DNA from: Planctomycetaceae bacterium
GTDB lineage: Bacteria > Planctomycetota > Planctomycetia > Gemmatales > Gemmataceae
DNA: 64,000 bases
Assembly: GCA_013823135.1 (NCBI GenBank)
Contig: PNLP01000033.1
Span: 16,987-80,986, forward strand
Reading direction: 5' to 3'
Shown here: piece by piece, positions 1 through 8,238 of the stretch
Layout: every line of letters starts with the position of its first letter
How positions within the stretch are numbered: the first letter of the stretch is position 1
Translations under genes and position numbers: made by a program
The notes under the pieces: model-generated
Told to the model about the DNA's origin: nothing
What the model saw: only the letters and a program-made list of their open reading frames with translations
Databases searched by the model: none

Positions 1-1
1 C

Positions 2-985
2 GTGATTCCGCCGCGAACGGGTGGCGTGGCCCGTGGAGTCGATCCGATCCCCGCTGCTCCGAGTGGCGACATTCTCCCCGCAGGGGGATTCCTCCCCGAA
101 GACGCAGCCGCGTTCCCACCCAAGCGACGCCCTGAACCGCAGCCGGGTCAGCTTCCGTCGCCATTCGCCCCCAAGGAAGGTCCACAAACACAACCTGTTC
201 AGCCCCAAGCTGTTCAGCCAACACCCAAGGCTCCGCCCGTTGAAACGGGACAGGCCGCGTTCGCTCGCAACATCACCGAGATCAAGAAGCTCACGGCTTT
301 GGCGATCGCAAAGTGGAACACCGTGGACACTTACGAATCCGTGGTGACGCGGCGTGAGTTGTCGCCCGCGAAGGTGATGACCGAGGACGTGGTCTATTAC
401 CAGTTTCGCAAGGAACCGATGGCCGTGTACATCCGTAACATCGGCGAGTCGGGAAAGGGCCGCGAGATTCTGTACAACCCCGCGAAGCACGGCGACAAGA
501 TTTACGCTGTTGTGGGGCAGGGCGACGAGAACTTTCTGTTCAAGGTGGGTTCGCGGGCTCCCGCTGTGTCGCCGGATATGCCACTGGTGAAGGACAAGAG
601 CCGTTACGGCATCCGCGAAGCGGGATATGGCACACCAATCAACCGCGTGGCCATGTGGACCTCGAAGGTGGAATCCGGCAAGATGCCCGCCGACGCAATG
701 ACGTACCTTGGCATCGTGAACCGCCCGGAGTTCTCGCGTCCCGTGGCCGGCGTGCAACTGAAGTTGCGCCCCGGCGACGACCCGTTGCTGCCCAACGGCG
801 GCACCCGGCAGTGGTTCTACGACCGTGACGCGGATTCGCCGTCGTATGGGTTGCAGTTGCTGATCATCGCCACGGAGCCGAACGGCAAGGAAGTGGAGTA
901 TTACCTGTTCGAGAAGCTGAAGTTTAACATCAACTACCCGGAATCCGACTTCAACCCCGATCGCCTCAGCCCAAAGAAGAAGTGA
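2..985 (+). CDS. DUF1571-type protein (5' end cut by window edge)
   Basis: The reading frame is open to the left edge, so the true start probably lies outside the window; the first possible in-window start is a GTG at base 2. The N-terminal ~80 residues are rich in Pro/Gln and look like a flexible linker. A folded domain follows from about residue 85: a helix (ITEIKKLTALAIAKWNTVD), then YESVVTRRE, VVYYQFRKEPMAVYIR and KGREILYNP. This pattern matches the planctomycete DUF1571 family, which resembles LolA-like lipoprotein-carrier folds. The molecular role is unknown; an envelope location is inferred from the family. A short hairpin follows the stop codon. Confidence 0.7.
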   Translation: MIPPRTGGVARGVDPIPAAPSGDILPAGGFLPEDAAAFPPKRRPEPQPGQLPSPFAPKEGPQTQPVQPQAVQPTPKAPPVETGQAAFARNITEIKKLTALAIAKWNTVDTYESVVTRRELSPAKVMTEDVVYYQFRKEPMAVYIRNIGESGKGREILYNPAKHGDKIYAVVGQGDENFLFKVGSRAPAVSPDMPLVKDKSRYGIREAGYGTPINRVAMWTSKVESGKMPADAMTYLGIVNRPEFSRPVAGVQLKLRPGDDPLLPNGGTRQWFYDRDADSPSYGLQLLIIATEPNGKEVEYYLFEKLKFNINYPESDFNPDRLSPKKK

Positions 986-1342
986 TGGATAATTGAGAGT
1001 CATCATCTCACTGGTGCGGCAGGTGAAGAATGCCTGCCCCACCAAACCCAATCTGGGTGGATTCCTAGCCGGGTGTGTTTGCTCAAGAATGTGCTTCTCC
1101 CAATCCTGCCTGCCAGCCTGTCAGCCGGATTTGACCCCCTGACAGGTTCCATCCCCCAATTCGCCTTCCAGGCGCACTTGATTTCCACCTCGCATCTCGC
1201 GTATTGTGCATAAGTTACCGCCGAGAACTGTCCCTCTCCAACGGTCCGGCATTCCCTTTGCAGTTCCCAATTTACGTAAAAGCCTCCGCTGGCGAGCGGG
1301 TCGGTCGGTTCACCGATCGTACCCCTGATGCGGGAGGGCGGT
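986..1342. other. Intergenic region with one hairpin
   Basis: About 357 bases separate the DUF1571 gene from the receiver gene. The only structure I see is an imperfect hairpin at 1013-1043 with arms GGTGCGGCAGG and CCTGCCCCACC (one mismatch, 9-nt loop), which may end transcription of the preceding gene. A similar GGGGCGGGTG/CACCTGCCCC hairpin lies upstream of the tRNA-Pro gene. No convincing promoter was found. Confidence 0.5.
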
Positions 1343-1840
1343 ATGGTTACCGAAGCACCACACACTGAGTCTGGCAACGCTCCCGAACTCCGCCATCGGT
1401 TTTCGATCCTCATTGCGGACGATGACCGAGGCAATCGGGAAGCGCTTGGCGAAGTTCTCGAGAACCAGGGCTTCCGGACCGTTCTCGCCGAGGATGGCGG
1501 GCGGGCCGTCGAACTGGTGCAGGTGGAACTCTTTCACCTCATCCTGTTCGACATGAACATGCCCAGGCTCACGGGACTCGAAGCCGTTGCCGTTATTCGT
1601 CAATCGCTCGACCGGATTCTTCCGGCTGTACTCATGACGGCCGACGCGAACAACGATTTGATTCGCCGTGCGTTCCAGGCCCAGGTATTCAGCGTCATTC
1701 CGAAGCCCGTGAATACGAACATCGTGCTGAACACGCTGTCCCGTGCGCTGGCCAAGGTCTACGGCGTAACGTGGCCGAACCCGACAACACCAGATGACCA
1801 CGGGGATAAACCCCGTGGCACGCCCGTACCGCCTACGTAA
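1343..1840 (+). CDS. Response regulator receiver-domain protein
   Basis: A 165-aa stand-alone receiver (REC) protein. After a ~20-residue leader come the acidic pocket (ILIADDD), the phospho-acceptor Asp in LFDMNMP, the conserved Thr in LMTAD and the Lys in IPKPV, so all catalytic residues of a CheY-like fold are present. There is no output domain, so it probably relays a signal to a partner protein. GGAGGG five bases before the ATG at 1343 decides the start over an in-frame ATG at 1328. No histidine kinase is adjacent. The C-terminal tail is odd: its codons run through the palindrome at 1798-1818 and encode HGDKPRG, then Thr-Pro-rich residues. groES follows 31 bases after the stop. Confidence 0.85.
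   Translation: MVTEAPHTESGNAPELRHRFSILIADDDRGNREALGEVLENQGFRTVLAEDGGRAVELVQVELFHLILFDMNMPRLTGLEAVAVIRQSLDRILPAVLMTADANNDLIRRAFQAQVFSVIPKPVNTNIVLNTLSRALAKVYGVTWPNPTTPDDHGDKPRGTPVPPT
1798..1818. repeat. Palindromic repeat CCACGGGG/CCCCGTGG inside a CDS
   Basis: A perfect 8-bp stem (CCACGGGG and CCCCGTGG) with a 5-nt ATAAA loop lies in the last codons of the receiver gene. The same palindrome occurs at 19886-19906 and 37068-37088, with a degenerate copy at 55012-55031. Here it is translated as HGDKPRG. Confidence 0.85.
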
Positions 1841-1871
1841 GTTGAAATTGACCTCCAAGGAGAATGGACCG

Positions 1872-2159
1872 ATGAAGATTGTCCCGCTGAACGAAAAGAT
1901 CCTCGTGGAACGTATGGAAGCCGACGACAAGACGGCTGGCGGGATCATTCTGCCGGACGCCGCCAAGGAGAAGCCCAAGCAAGGCAAGATCCTGGCCGTC
2001 GGCGAAGGGAAGCCACTGGAGAACGGCAAGCGAGCCGCCTTCCAGGTGAAGGTCGGCGACCGCGTGCTGTTCACGTCCTACGCCGGGAACGAAGTCGTTC
2101 ACGAAGGCAAAGAGTTCCTCATCATGACCGAGGATGATATCCTCGCAGTCGTCGATTGA
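1872..2159 (+). CDS. groES: Co-chaperonin GroES
   Basis: A 95-aa GroES, the normal family length. It forms the heptameric lid of the GroEL chamber in the cytoplasm. The N-terminus MKIVPLNEKILVERME, the mobile loop around DKTAGGIILPDAAKEKPKQG, and VGDRVLFTSYAGNEV followed by FLIMTEDDILAVVD are all family-typical. AAGGAG at 1857-1862, nine bases before the ATG, fixes the start; a longer in-frame reading back to 1794 overlaps the preceding gene and is unlikely. No groEL follows, so the subunit must be encoded elsewhere, perhaps among several chaperonin copies. No CIRCE operator was seen upstream. Confidence 0.96.
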   Translation: MKIVPLNEKILVERMEADDKTAGGIILPDAAKEKPKQGKILAVGEGKPLENGKRAAFQVKVGDRVLFTSYAGNEVVHEGKEFLIMTEDDILAVVD

Positions 2160-2184
2160 GTGAGGTCCAAGACAAAAGCAGTTT

Positions 2185-2298
2185 GATCCGCAGATTACAC
2201 AGATGGACACAGATTTTAAGACAGAGGGGCAAAGAAGAGTTGTGTTCAAAACACCGCTCTCTCTGACTTGGTTTTGAAATCTGTGTAATCTGCGGATC
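2185..2298. repeat. Inverted repeat downstream of groES
   Basis: A perfect 20-bp inverted repeat: arm GATCCGCAGATTACACAGAT at 2185-2204 and its complement at 2279-2298, around 74 bases. It could fold as a long hairpin after groES, but the loop is large for a terminator and the arm sequence looks like a dispersed repeat. The rest of the gene-free stretch to 2676 holds the partial dispersed repeat at 2311-2363; I see nothing else except AT-richer sequence before the RRM gene. Confidence 0.8.
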
Positions 2299-2310
2299 AC
2301 TCTTTTCATT

Positions 2311-2363
2311 CTGATCCTCTTCATCCGCGGTCTTATCCGCGAAATCCGCGTGCCATTGCTTCG
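2311..2363 (+). repeat. Dispersed repeat, copy A
   Basis: Two sub-blocks, CTGATCCTCTTCATCCGCG (2311-2329) and ATCCGCGTGCCATTGCTTCG (2344-2363), recur at 11512-11530 (one mismatch) and 11544-11563 (identical), with nearly the same spacing (33 and 32 bases between block starts). Confidence 0.75.
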
Positions 2364-2676
2364 TTTGCACAGTCGCCGTTTGCCACACGCTGTCGTAAAC
2401 TGATGGAACACGAGTGCTCGCAAGAGACTCGCGACGGTCCGAACAACTCAATTTCCTTCACACGATCACGTTACGGGTGTTCCCGTCCGAATTTCGTTCT
2501 GTTCGCAAGGAAAAGTCTTGCGAGAGCGATTATGCGGTTTATATTACAGGCACTTTTACCGTGTCGCCTGACGCGGCAAGTGAGTGCTTGGACAATCCCG
2601 CGGTGAGTACCAGTTCGAGTGGTCGGACAGGGCCTGGGATGCTGCCGGCACGCAGCACGCAGAGTTCGGGTTTCGC

Positions 2677-3066
2677 ATGCCTACCAACATCTACGTCGGT
2701 AACCTTCCCTGGTCCACCACGACGGACGAGCTGTACGCGATGTTTCAGCAGTACGGAGCGGTGACACGTGCTCAGGTCGTGACAGACCGAGAAACCGGTC
2801 GGTCGCGAGGCTTTGGGTTCGTTGAAATGCCCAACGAAGCCGAGGCAAACGCAGCAATCGCCGCACTGAACGAACAACCCATGAACGGCCGACCGCTCAC
2901 CGTGAACATCGCCAAGCCCCGCGAGGCCGGAGGTGGTGGCGGCGGAGGTTACGGGGGTGGAGGCGGCCGGCGAGGCGGTGGTGGCGGTGGTCCCCGTGGC
3001 GGCGGCGGAGGCGGCTACGGCGGCGGGTATGGTGGGGGCTACGGTGGCGGTGGCGACCGATACTGA
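2677..3066 (+). CDS. Gly-rich RRM RNA-binding protein
   Basis: A 129-aa protein with a single RNA recognition motif. RNP2 is IYVGNL (residues 5-10) and RNP1 is RGFGFVEM (44-51), with the aromatic side chains needed for base stacking. After residue ~85 comes a low-complexity tail of Gly, Tyr and Arg (repeated GGGYGG and GGRRGG), as in bacterial and cyanobacterial Rbp proteins and plant GRPs. It probably binds single-stranded RNA, and such proteins are often cold-induced. The ATG at 2677 was chosen because the RRM begins at once; the longer frame from 2584 adds unconserved residues. infA follows about 105 bases later. Confidence 0.93.
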   Translation: MPTNIYVGNLPWSTTTDELYAMFQQYGAVTRAQVVTDRETGRSRGFGFVEMPNEAEANAAIAALNEQPMNGRPLTVNIAKPREAGGGGGGGYGGGGGRRGGGGGGPRGGGGGGYGGGYGGGYGGGGDRY

Positions 3067-3171
3067 ACCCACGATCGATAATTCTCACGCCCGGTGGACC
3101 TCGGACCCATCGGGCGTCGGTCATTCCGAAGACTTCTCACATTCACCACAGAGGTTCCGCGAGAATCGAGT

Positions 3172-3399
3172 ATGCCGAAGGAAGATGCGATTGAGGTCGA
3201 AGGGCGGGTCAAGGAAGCCCTGGCCAACACGCAGTTTCGCGTCGAACTTGATATCGGTGGCGAGGTCATTGCCCATGTCGCGGGTAAGATGCGCAAGAAC
3301 TTCATCCGCATCATTCCGGGTGATCGGGTCAAGGTGGAGATTTCGCCGTACGACCTGACACGGGGCCGAATTACGTACCGCGGCCGTTTCGGACAGTGA
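3172..3399 (+). CDS. infA: Translation initiation factor IF-1
   Basis: A 75-aa IF-1, the usual length. It binds the 30S A site during initiation together with IF-2 and IF-3. The single S1/OB-fold shows MPKEDAIEVEGRV, LANTQFRVEL, VIAHVAGKMRKNFIRI, PGDRVKVEISPYDLTRGRITYR. The ATG at 3172 is the only start that gives the family N-terminus. The gene stands alone rather than within the ribosomal-protein operon where many bacteria carry it. Confidence 0.97.
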   Translation: MPKEDAIEVEGRVKEALANTQFRVELDIGGEVIAHVAGKMRKNFIRIIPGDRVKVEISPYDLTRGRITYRGRFGQ

Positions 3400-3531
3400 G
3401 TGAATCTTGAGTTAATCTTTCCAAATTCAGTGGATTTTTCTTGACCCTCGGCCGTCTCTCCGGCAATCTATCCCCGTCGCCTCAGGATGGGCGAGCACTC
3501 AAATCTCGATTGACCAGGGAGGGTCACAACC

Positions 3532-3804
3532 ATGTTGATTCAAACAGAATCCCGCGCTCAAGGCTGGCGTGCCGTGGTCGTGTTCGACGACCGCCCGGAC
3601 GCACTGATCTTTGTTGGCCGCTCGTCCACCCACATTCGCCAGGAATACGTCGAAGCGTACAACGAACTCCTCGACGACGAAGAACGCGAACACGCCACCG
3701 CAATCCAGCTTCAACAGTGGAGCGGCGCTCCCGATGCTGGCCGCTGGGTACTGAAGAACACGCTCAAGGTTCCCACCACCGCGAAGCTCCGCCTTGTTGC
3801 GTGA
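3532..3804 (+). CDS. Small protein, family not recognised
   Basis: A 90-aa soluble protein I do not recognise. AGGGAGGG lies about 10 bases before the ATG, a good ribosome-binding site. The N-terminal part alternates charged and hydrophobic residues (WRAVVVFDDRPDALIFVGRSS), suggesting strands, followed by an acidic helix (EYVEAYNELLDDEEREHA). No signal peptide or membrane segment is present. It lies between infA and another unrecognised gene on the same strand. Confidence 0.65.
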   Translation: MLIQTESRAQGWRAVVVFDDRPDALIFVGRSSTHIRQEYVEAYNELLDDEEREHATAIQLQQWSGAPDAGRWVLKNTLKVPTTAKLRLVA

Positions 3805-4049
3805 GTCACGGCAAAGTCAGCAACAGATTGCAGACGGGCCACCCAACGATCCAACGATGACACGCGTCGTCGGGGGTCATTCGGCGGCCCGCTCCACTTC
3901 TCAACCTCATTTCTCCATTCCACATAGACCACCGGCCTTGCAAGAGACTGCCCAGAACCGAACAATGATCTTGTGTGCCGTGTCCCTCCCTCTGCCCGCG
4001 TACGAGCGGACCGGTCCCACACAGCGCTGACGACCACGAGGATACAGCC

Positions 4050-4793
4050 ATGAACTCCTACGCCTCGCTCTGCGACGACTTCGGGGTTTCGACATACGTC
4101 CACAGTAAGCTCGAAATGCCAACCGGTCGGGAAACCGTCCTCCATTTCTTCGAAGCGATCCAGAAGGCATTCCCGAAGATGACGGAATTCGAGAAGCGTT
4201 CCGACGACGAATTCTTGCTCGAAGAAGACCGCGACTCGGGGAGCTATCGCTGGTCGTCGCTCGACAAGCGCCGCCTCTGCTCGGGTTTCGTGAACCCGCC
4301 AAGCCTCGACGACGCCGACGCCCACAACGAACGGATCCTCGAACTCGCTCCGTTCCACCTGGACCTCTCCGGGATGCAAACCGAGTCGATGGACGTGCTG
4401 TACTACTTCGACTTCCTCTATCAGGGGAACCACGACGAGGTCGTAGCCGAGGCGCTCGCGACCGGCACGCCACTCGAAGGACTGGCCCAGATGCCTGCGG
4501 CCCGCGTGCTGCACTACCAGCCCACATTGATGATGTCGCTCGACGACGCCTGCCAGCTTCAGTGCCGCCTGAGTGTCGAGACCCGCACCACCGCGTATCA
4601 GGTACGAACGGGGAACTTCTCGGAGACGCCAATCTCGGTGTACTTCACAGTGCGGCAATTCTGGGGGAAGCAACCGTTCAAGACCTTCGCGGACTCGTAC
4701 CACAACCAGCGCCGCATCCTCGACGAACTGGTGAACAGCTACGTGATCCCAAACGTGATTAGCCCCCTGGCGAAAACCATCAGCGCGAAGTGA
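4050..4793 (+). CDS. Conserved-looking protein of unknown function
   Basis: A 247-aa soluble protein with no family I recognise. It is acidic and rich in aromatic residues (VLYYFDFLYQGNHDEV, SVYFTVRQFWG), with a basic C-terminal end (PLAKTISAK). There is no signal peptide or membrane helix. The ATG at 4050 was preferred to an upstream in-frame start (3975) because the extra residues are Cys/Pro-rich and low quality; a weak CGAGGA lies about 9 bases upstream. It has no obvious operon partner. Confidence 0.65.
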   Translation: MNSYASLCDDFGVSTYVHSKLEMPTGRETVLHFFEAIQKAFPKMTEFEKRSDDEFLLEEDRDSGSYRWSSLDKRRLCSGFVNPPSLDDADAHNERILELAPFHLDLSGMQTESMDVLYYFDFLYQGNHDEVVAEALATGTPLEGLAQMPAARVLHYQPTLMMSLDDACQLQCRLSVETRTTAYQVRTGNFSETPISVYFTVRQFWGKQPFKTFADSYHNQRRILDELVNSYVIPNVISPLAKTISAK

Positions 4794-4963
4794 CGAGAGT
4801 GTGCAAGGACGCATTCAGTTTTCGGGCTAGCCTGCAACCCGACTTCGAGCTGCGGTATCCCGGAGATATCGCGGGCATCTGCATTTCCGCCCTCATGCGA
4901 AATGAATTTTGGCATTTTGTCTTACATAAATAACAATGTTGATCCTGCTGGGTTGGAAACTCG

Positions 4964-4992
4964 TTGACAGATCGAATGACCGTCGAGATACT
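4964..4992 (+). promoter_or_regulatory. Candidate sigma-70 promoter of the LRR kinase gene
   Basis: TTGACA (4964-4969), a 17-base spacer, then GATACT (4987-4992; four of six matches to TATAAT), about 150 bases before the kinase start. It lies in a stretch (4794-5140) with no gene, part of which is unusually AT-rich (about 4900-4945). Consensus match only. Confidence 0.45.
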
Positions 4993-5140
4993 GACTGTCC
5001 AGCAACGTGACACTTACTTTGGACTTGGTGCTAATTTGGTCACTCGATCGCGTGACTGATTCCGGCCAGTTGTGCCTCCACCTTTGCTGTCGCCAAGTTC
5101 ATGCAGAGACCGACGCTGCGACCCCCCTCGGAGTGCGATT

Positions 5141-7243
5141 GTGCGTGACCCGGATCCAATCGTCGAAACCAACCTCTCCGCTGATGCAGTAACACGAGAA
5201 CCCAACCTCGATGTCACGCTCACACAGGACTCAGTGCATCTTGCAGCTGTGTTGGCGGAGGCCAAAACCGCTTCGGCACCTTTTCAGGCAGTTCCAAACT
5301 CGCTCGGGGGTTATCGAATCGAGCAGCTGCTTGGCGAAGGGGGAATGGGCGCGGTCTACCTCGCGCGGGATGAACAACTCAGCCGACCGATTGCAATCAA
5401 GACAATCAAGCCATTGCACACCCACCCGGCGTCGATCGCCCGCTTCCTGCGGGAAGCCCGCGCGTCTGCCAGGATTGACCACGATAATGTCGTTCCAATC
5501 TGGCATGTGGGAACGGATGCCGACATCCCCTTCATCGCGATGCCGTTGCTCCGGGGTGAGTCGCTCGCAACTCGCCTTGAGCGCGATCCTGTACAGTCGG
5601 TAACTGTTGCTGTGAAGATTGGACGGGAAACTGCGGAAGGGCTGGCGGCAGCTCATGCACTGGGGATTACCCACAGGGATATCAAGCCCGCCAACCTCTG
5701 GTTAGAAGCACCGCCAATCGGAACACTGCTACCCGAGATCGGATTCACGCGAGTCAAGATACTCGACTTCGGGCTCGCCCGGATCTCGGATGATATCCAG
5801 CTCACGGCAGAAGGTGCAACCATGGGCACCCCAGCCTACATGAGTCCGGAGCAAGCCAAGGGCGAGGCGGTTGACCATCGCACAGACCTGTTCAGTCTTG
5901 GATCGGTTTTGTACCGCATGCTGACTGGGATACTACCGTTCCCGGGATCGAACACCCTTGCTGTGCTGTCTGCCCTTGCGAGCGACATCCCGCCTCCTGT
6001 CGCTTCGGTGAACGCTGAAGTGCCGCCTGCGCTCGCCGGGTTGATCGATCGACTGCTATCGAAAGACCCGAATGACCGTCCAGCGTCAGCTCGAGAGGTC
6101 GCCGATTGCCTCGCGAACCCTGACCTGCTTGTCGAGCGACCTCACACCCCAACCTCTGCTCACGCACGCAGACCTCCGATTCTGACCCGGCGCTGGAAGA
6201 TCATCGGCACCGCCATTGGGGTTATCGTCCTACTCCCGACTGGGATCGTTCTGCTCGATTCAAAAGTGCCGCCTGCTCGCACCCCTGCGTCCGAACCAGT
6301 TGCCTCGCCACATTCCGAGGCCGTTAAGCCCAACATTGTTCCGCAGGTCACAGACTCAACGAAAGAACGACAGGCCGCTGAGTGGGCTGTCAAAACCGGA
6401 GCGATCGTTAGCGTTAATTACTCGAATGGCACCGGAAAGATGGTGACCAAGGTGGAGGAGGTTCCGTCCCAACCATTCCGGGTGACCAGCATCACGTTCG
6501 GCTCCAATTCGAGTCCAGTTACCGATGAAGGAATCAAAAATCTCCGCGGGCTCAGTGGGATTACCCATCTTCACCTGTCGCCATACACTTCGAAAGTAAC
6601 CGACGCGGGGGTGGAGAATCTCGCTGGTCTCGCCAGCTTGACAGATCTTCATTTGGCCGGGGACGCGACGGAGAAGTGTATCGGGTTGCTCACACGCTTA
6701 CCCGCGCTCAGGAACCTGTCGCTCCCGCAAACCGCATCCTCGGATGAAAGCCTTCGCCAACTCGCAACACACAGCGGACTACAGACCCTGCGACTGATCG
6801 GCGGAGGGCGTAAGACGGTGACAGACGAAGGACTGAAGCACCTCACCGGAATGGCAGGGTTAAAGGAATTGAGCCTGCGCATGACGCGAGTCACCGGAAC
6901 CGGTCTATCGTCTTTGGCAGGGTTGCGGTGCCTGACCCAACTCGACCTGTCCGACAATCCTCTTACCGCTGAGGGGTTCAAGAATCTGGCACAGTTACAT
7001 ACCGTTGAGCAAATTTGGTTGAACGGTGTGTTGGTAAATCACGAAAGCCTGGCTGATGTTGCCAAGTTGCCAAATCTGACCATGCTGTCACTCCGAAACA
7101 CCCCATTGACTGACGATTGGCTCGTGGTGCTGGTGGAGGCCAAGAAACTTAAGGACCTCGATGCGACTGCAAGCAAGGTGACAGCGAGTGGGATCGAGGC
7201 GTTTCGCAAGAAGTTACCGAACTGCAACGCGGCTGGTCCCTGA
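5141..7243 (+). CDS. Ser/Thr protein kinase with extracytoplasmic leucine-rich repeats
   Basis: A Hanks-type kinase of 700 aa. Residue positions from the GTG at 5141: P-loop GEGGMGAVY (~65), AIKTIK, catalytic loop HRDIKPAN (178), DFGLAR, and activation segment GTPAYMSPEQ, all intact. One transmembrane helix (IIGTAIGVIVLLPTGIVLL) lies near 354-373. The outer part, ~430-700, holds leucine-rich repeats with recurring units such as TDEGIKNLRGLSGITHLHL and GLSSLAGLRCLTQLDL. Inference: the LRR domain senses an outside ligand and the kinase signals inside. GGAG seven bases before the GTG at 5141 favours that start; an alternative GTG at 5072 would add 23 residues. A pilin-like DUF1559 gene follows 29 bases later. 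Confidence 0.93.
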   Translation: MRDPDPIVETNLSADAVTREPNLDVTLTQDSVHLAAVLAEAKTASAPFQAVPNSLGGYRIEQLLGEGGMGAVYLARDEQLSRPIAIKTIKPLHTHPASIARFLREARASARIDHDNVVPIWHVGTDADIPFIAMPLLRGESLATRLERDPVQSVTVAVKIGRETAEGLAAAHALGITHRDIKPANLWLEAPPIGTLLPEIGFTRVKILDFGLARISDDIQLTAEGATMGTPAYMSPEQAKGEAVDHRTDLFSLGSVLYRMLTGILPFPGSNTLAVLSALASDIPPPVASVNAEVPPALAGLIDRLLSKDPNDRPASAREVADCLANPDLLVERPHTPTSAHARRPPILTRRWKIIGTAIGVIVLLPTGIVLLDSKVPPARTPASEPVASPHSEAVKPNIVPQVTDSTKERQAAEWAVKTGAIVSVNYSNGTGKMVTKVEEVPSQPFRVTSITFGSNSSPVTDEGIKNLRGLSGITHLHLSPYTSKVTDAGVENLAGLASLTDLHLAGDATEKCIGLLTRLPALRNLSLPQTASSDESLRQLATHSGLQTLRLIGGGRKTVTDEGLKHLTGMAGLKELSLRMTRVTGTGLSSLAGLRCLTQLDLSDNPLTAEGFKNLAQLHTVEQIWLNGVLVNHESLADVAKLPNLTMLSLRNTPLTDDWLVVLVEAKKLKDLDATASKVTASGIEAFRKKLPNCNAAGP

Positions 7244-7272
7244 GTTTACCAATCGCACCCTTGGAGGATGAT

Positions 7273-8112
7273 ATGACTCGCCCTAATCAACTTTGGTGCC
7301 TTCGGTTCCGGGCCTTCACGCTGATTGAACTTCTTGTCGTGATCGCGATCATCGCGATCCTGATCGGATTGCTCCTCCCTGCCGTTCAAAAGGTGCGCGA
7401 GGCCGCGGCACGGATTCAGTGCAACAACCAGCAGAAGCAACTGGCGCTCGCATGTCACAACATGCACGACCAATACAACATCCTTCCATCCGTATGGGGA
7501 AAGTTTCCTTCCGCATCGGCGGCAGCCGACACCCCTCTGTTCTACCACCTCCTCCCGTTCGTCGAACAACAGAATGTGTACAACCTGGGGTTCGATGCGT
7601 GCAAACAGTCCGTCATCAAGCTCTGGTCCTGTCCGTCCGATACGAGTAACCCGACGAGCATGACACCGGCAGTGGTCAATTATGGGTCCACGGTGAGTTA
7701 CATTGCCAACTGGCGAGTGTTCAGTGGGTCGGCAAACCAAGGAAACCCAACACCTGCATCGTGCCGCATACCCGCTTCCTTCGGAGACGGCACATCAAAC
7801 ACGCTCTTGTTCTCGGAGAGTTATCAGCAGTGTAACTCGACCTATCTTTACTGGGGTTACAACGGTTGCCCGACGAACTATTTCCGCCACCCACCTTCGT
7901 GGTCGACCGCGAGCTTTTACACCAGTACCCCGACCACTTGCTCGGCCTACGCCGCGAACACTCCACACGGGAATGTGATCGTGGCTGCTCTCGCTGATGG
8001 TAGTGTTCGCACGATTGCGAAGTCCGCAGCAGACACGACACTCGCCTCAGGTGCCACAATCTGGTACGCTCTGACCACTCCGGCTGAGGGTGAAGTCTTC
8101 TCAGTTCCCTGA
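7273..8112 (+). CDS. DUF1559 protein with prepilin-type N-terminus
   Basis: A 279-aa protein of the planctomycete DUF1559 family. The N-terminus has a type IV prepilin/pseudopilin signal: basic leader, then FTLIELLVVIAIIAILIGLL, cleaved before Phe15 with Glu at +5. Position -1 is Ala rather than the usual Gly. VQKVREAAAR follows, as in nearly all family members. The C-terminal domain is Cys- and Ser/Thr-rich with FGDGTSNTLLFSE and NVIVAALADGSVR, the family signature. These are thought to be surface or secretion-system pseudopilins, but the function is not established. GGAGG five bases before the ATG at 7273 fixes the start over the TTG at 7261. A hairpin terminator follows. Confidence 0.92.
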   Translation: MTRPNQLWCLRFRAFTLIELLVVIAIIAILIGLLLPAVQKVREAAARIQCNNQQKQLALACHNMHDQYNILPSVWGKFPSASAAADTPLFYHLLPFVEQQNVYNLGFDACKQSVIKLWSCPSDTSNPTSMTPAVVNYGSTVSYIANWRVFSGSANQGNPTPASCRIPASFGDGTSNTLLFSESYQQCNSTYLYWGYNGCPTNYFRHPPSWSTASFYTSTPTTCSAYAANTPHGNVIVAALADGSVRTIAKSAADTTLASGATIWYALTTPAEGEVFSVP

Positions 8113-8152
8113 ATCCTCGCTGCGAGTCGGGATATTGAAGATCCGTGTTCAG

Positions 8153-8178
8153 CGCCCGCGGGTAGCCATCCGCGGGCG
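8153..8178 (+). terminator. Hairpin terminator after the DUF1559 gene
   Basis: A 9-bp perfect stem, CGCCCGCGG and CCGCGGGCG, with an 8-nt loop, followed by TTGTTCGTTTG. It lies 40 bases after the stop codon. Confidence 0.7.
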
Positions 8179-8238
8179 TTGTTCGTTTGATGACTTCACT
8201 CCCATCGCTTTTCTACCACGCACCCAGGCGGCACATCC

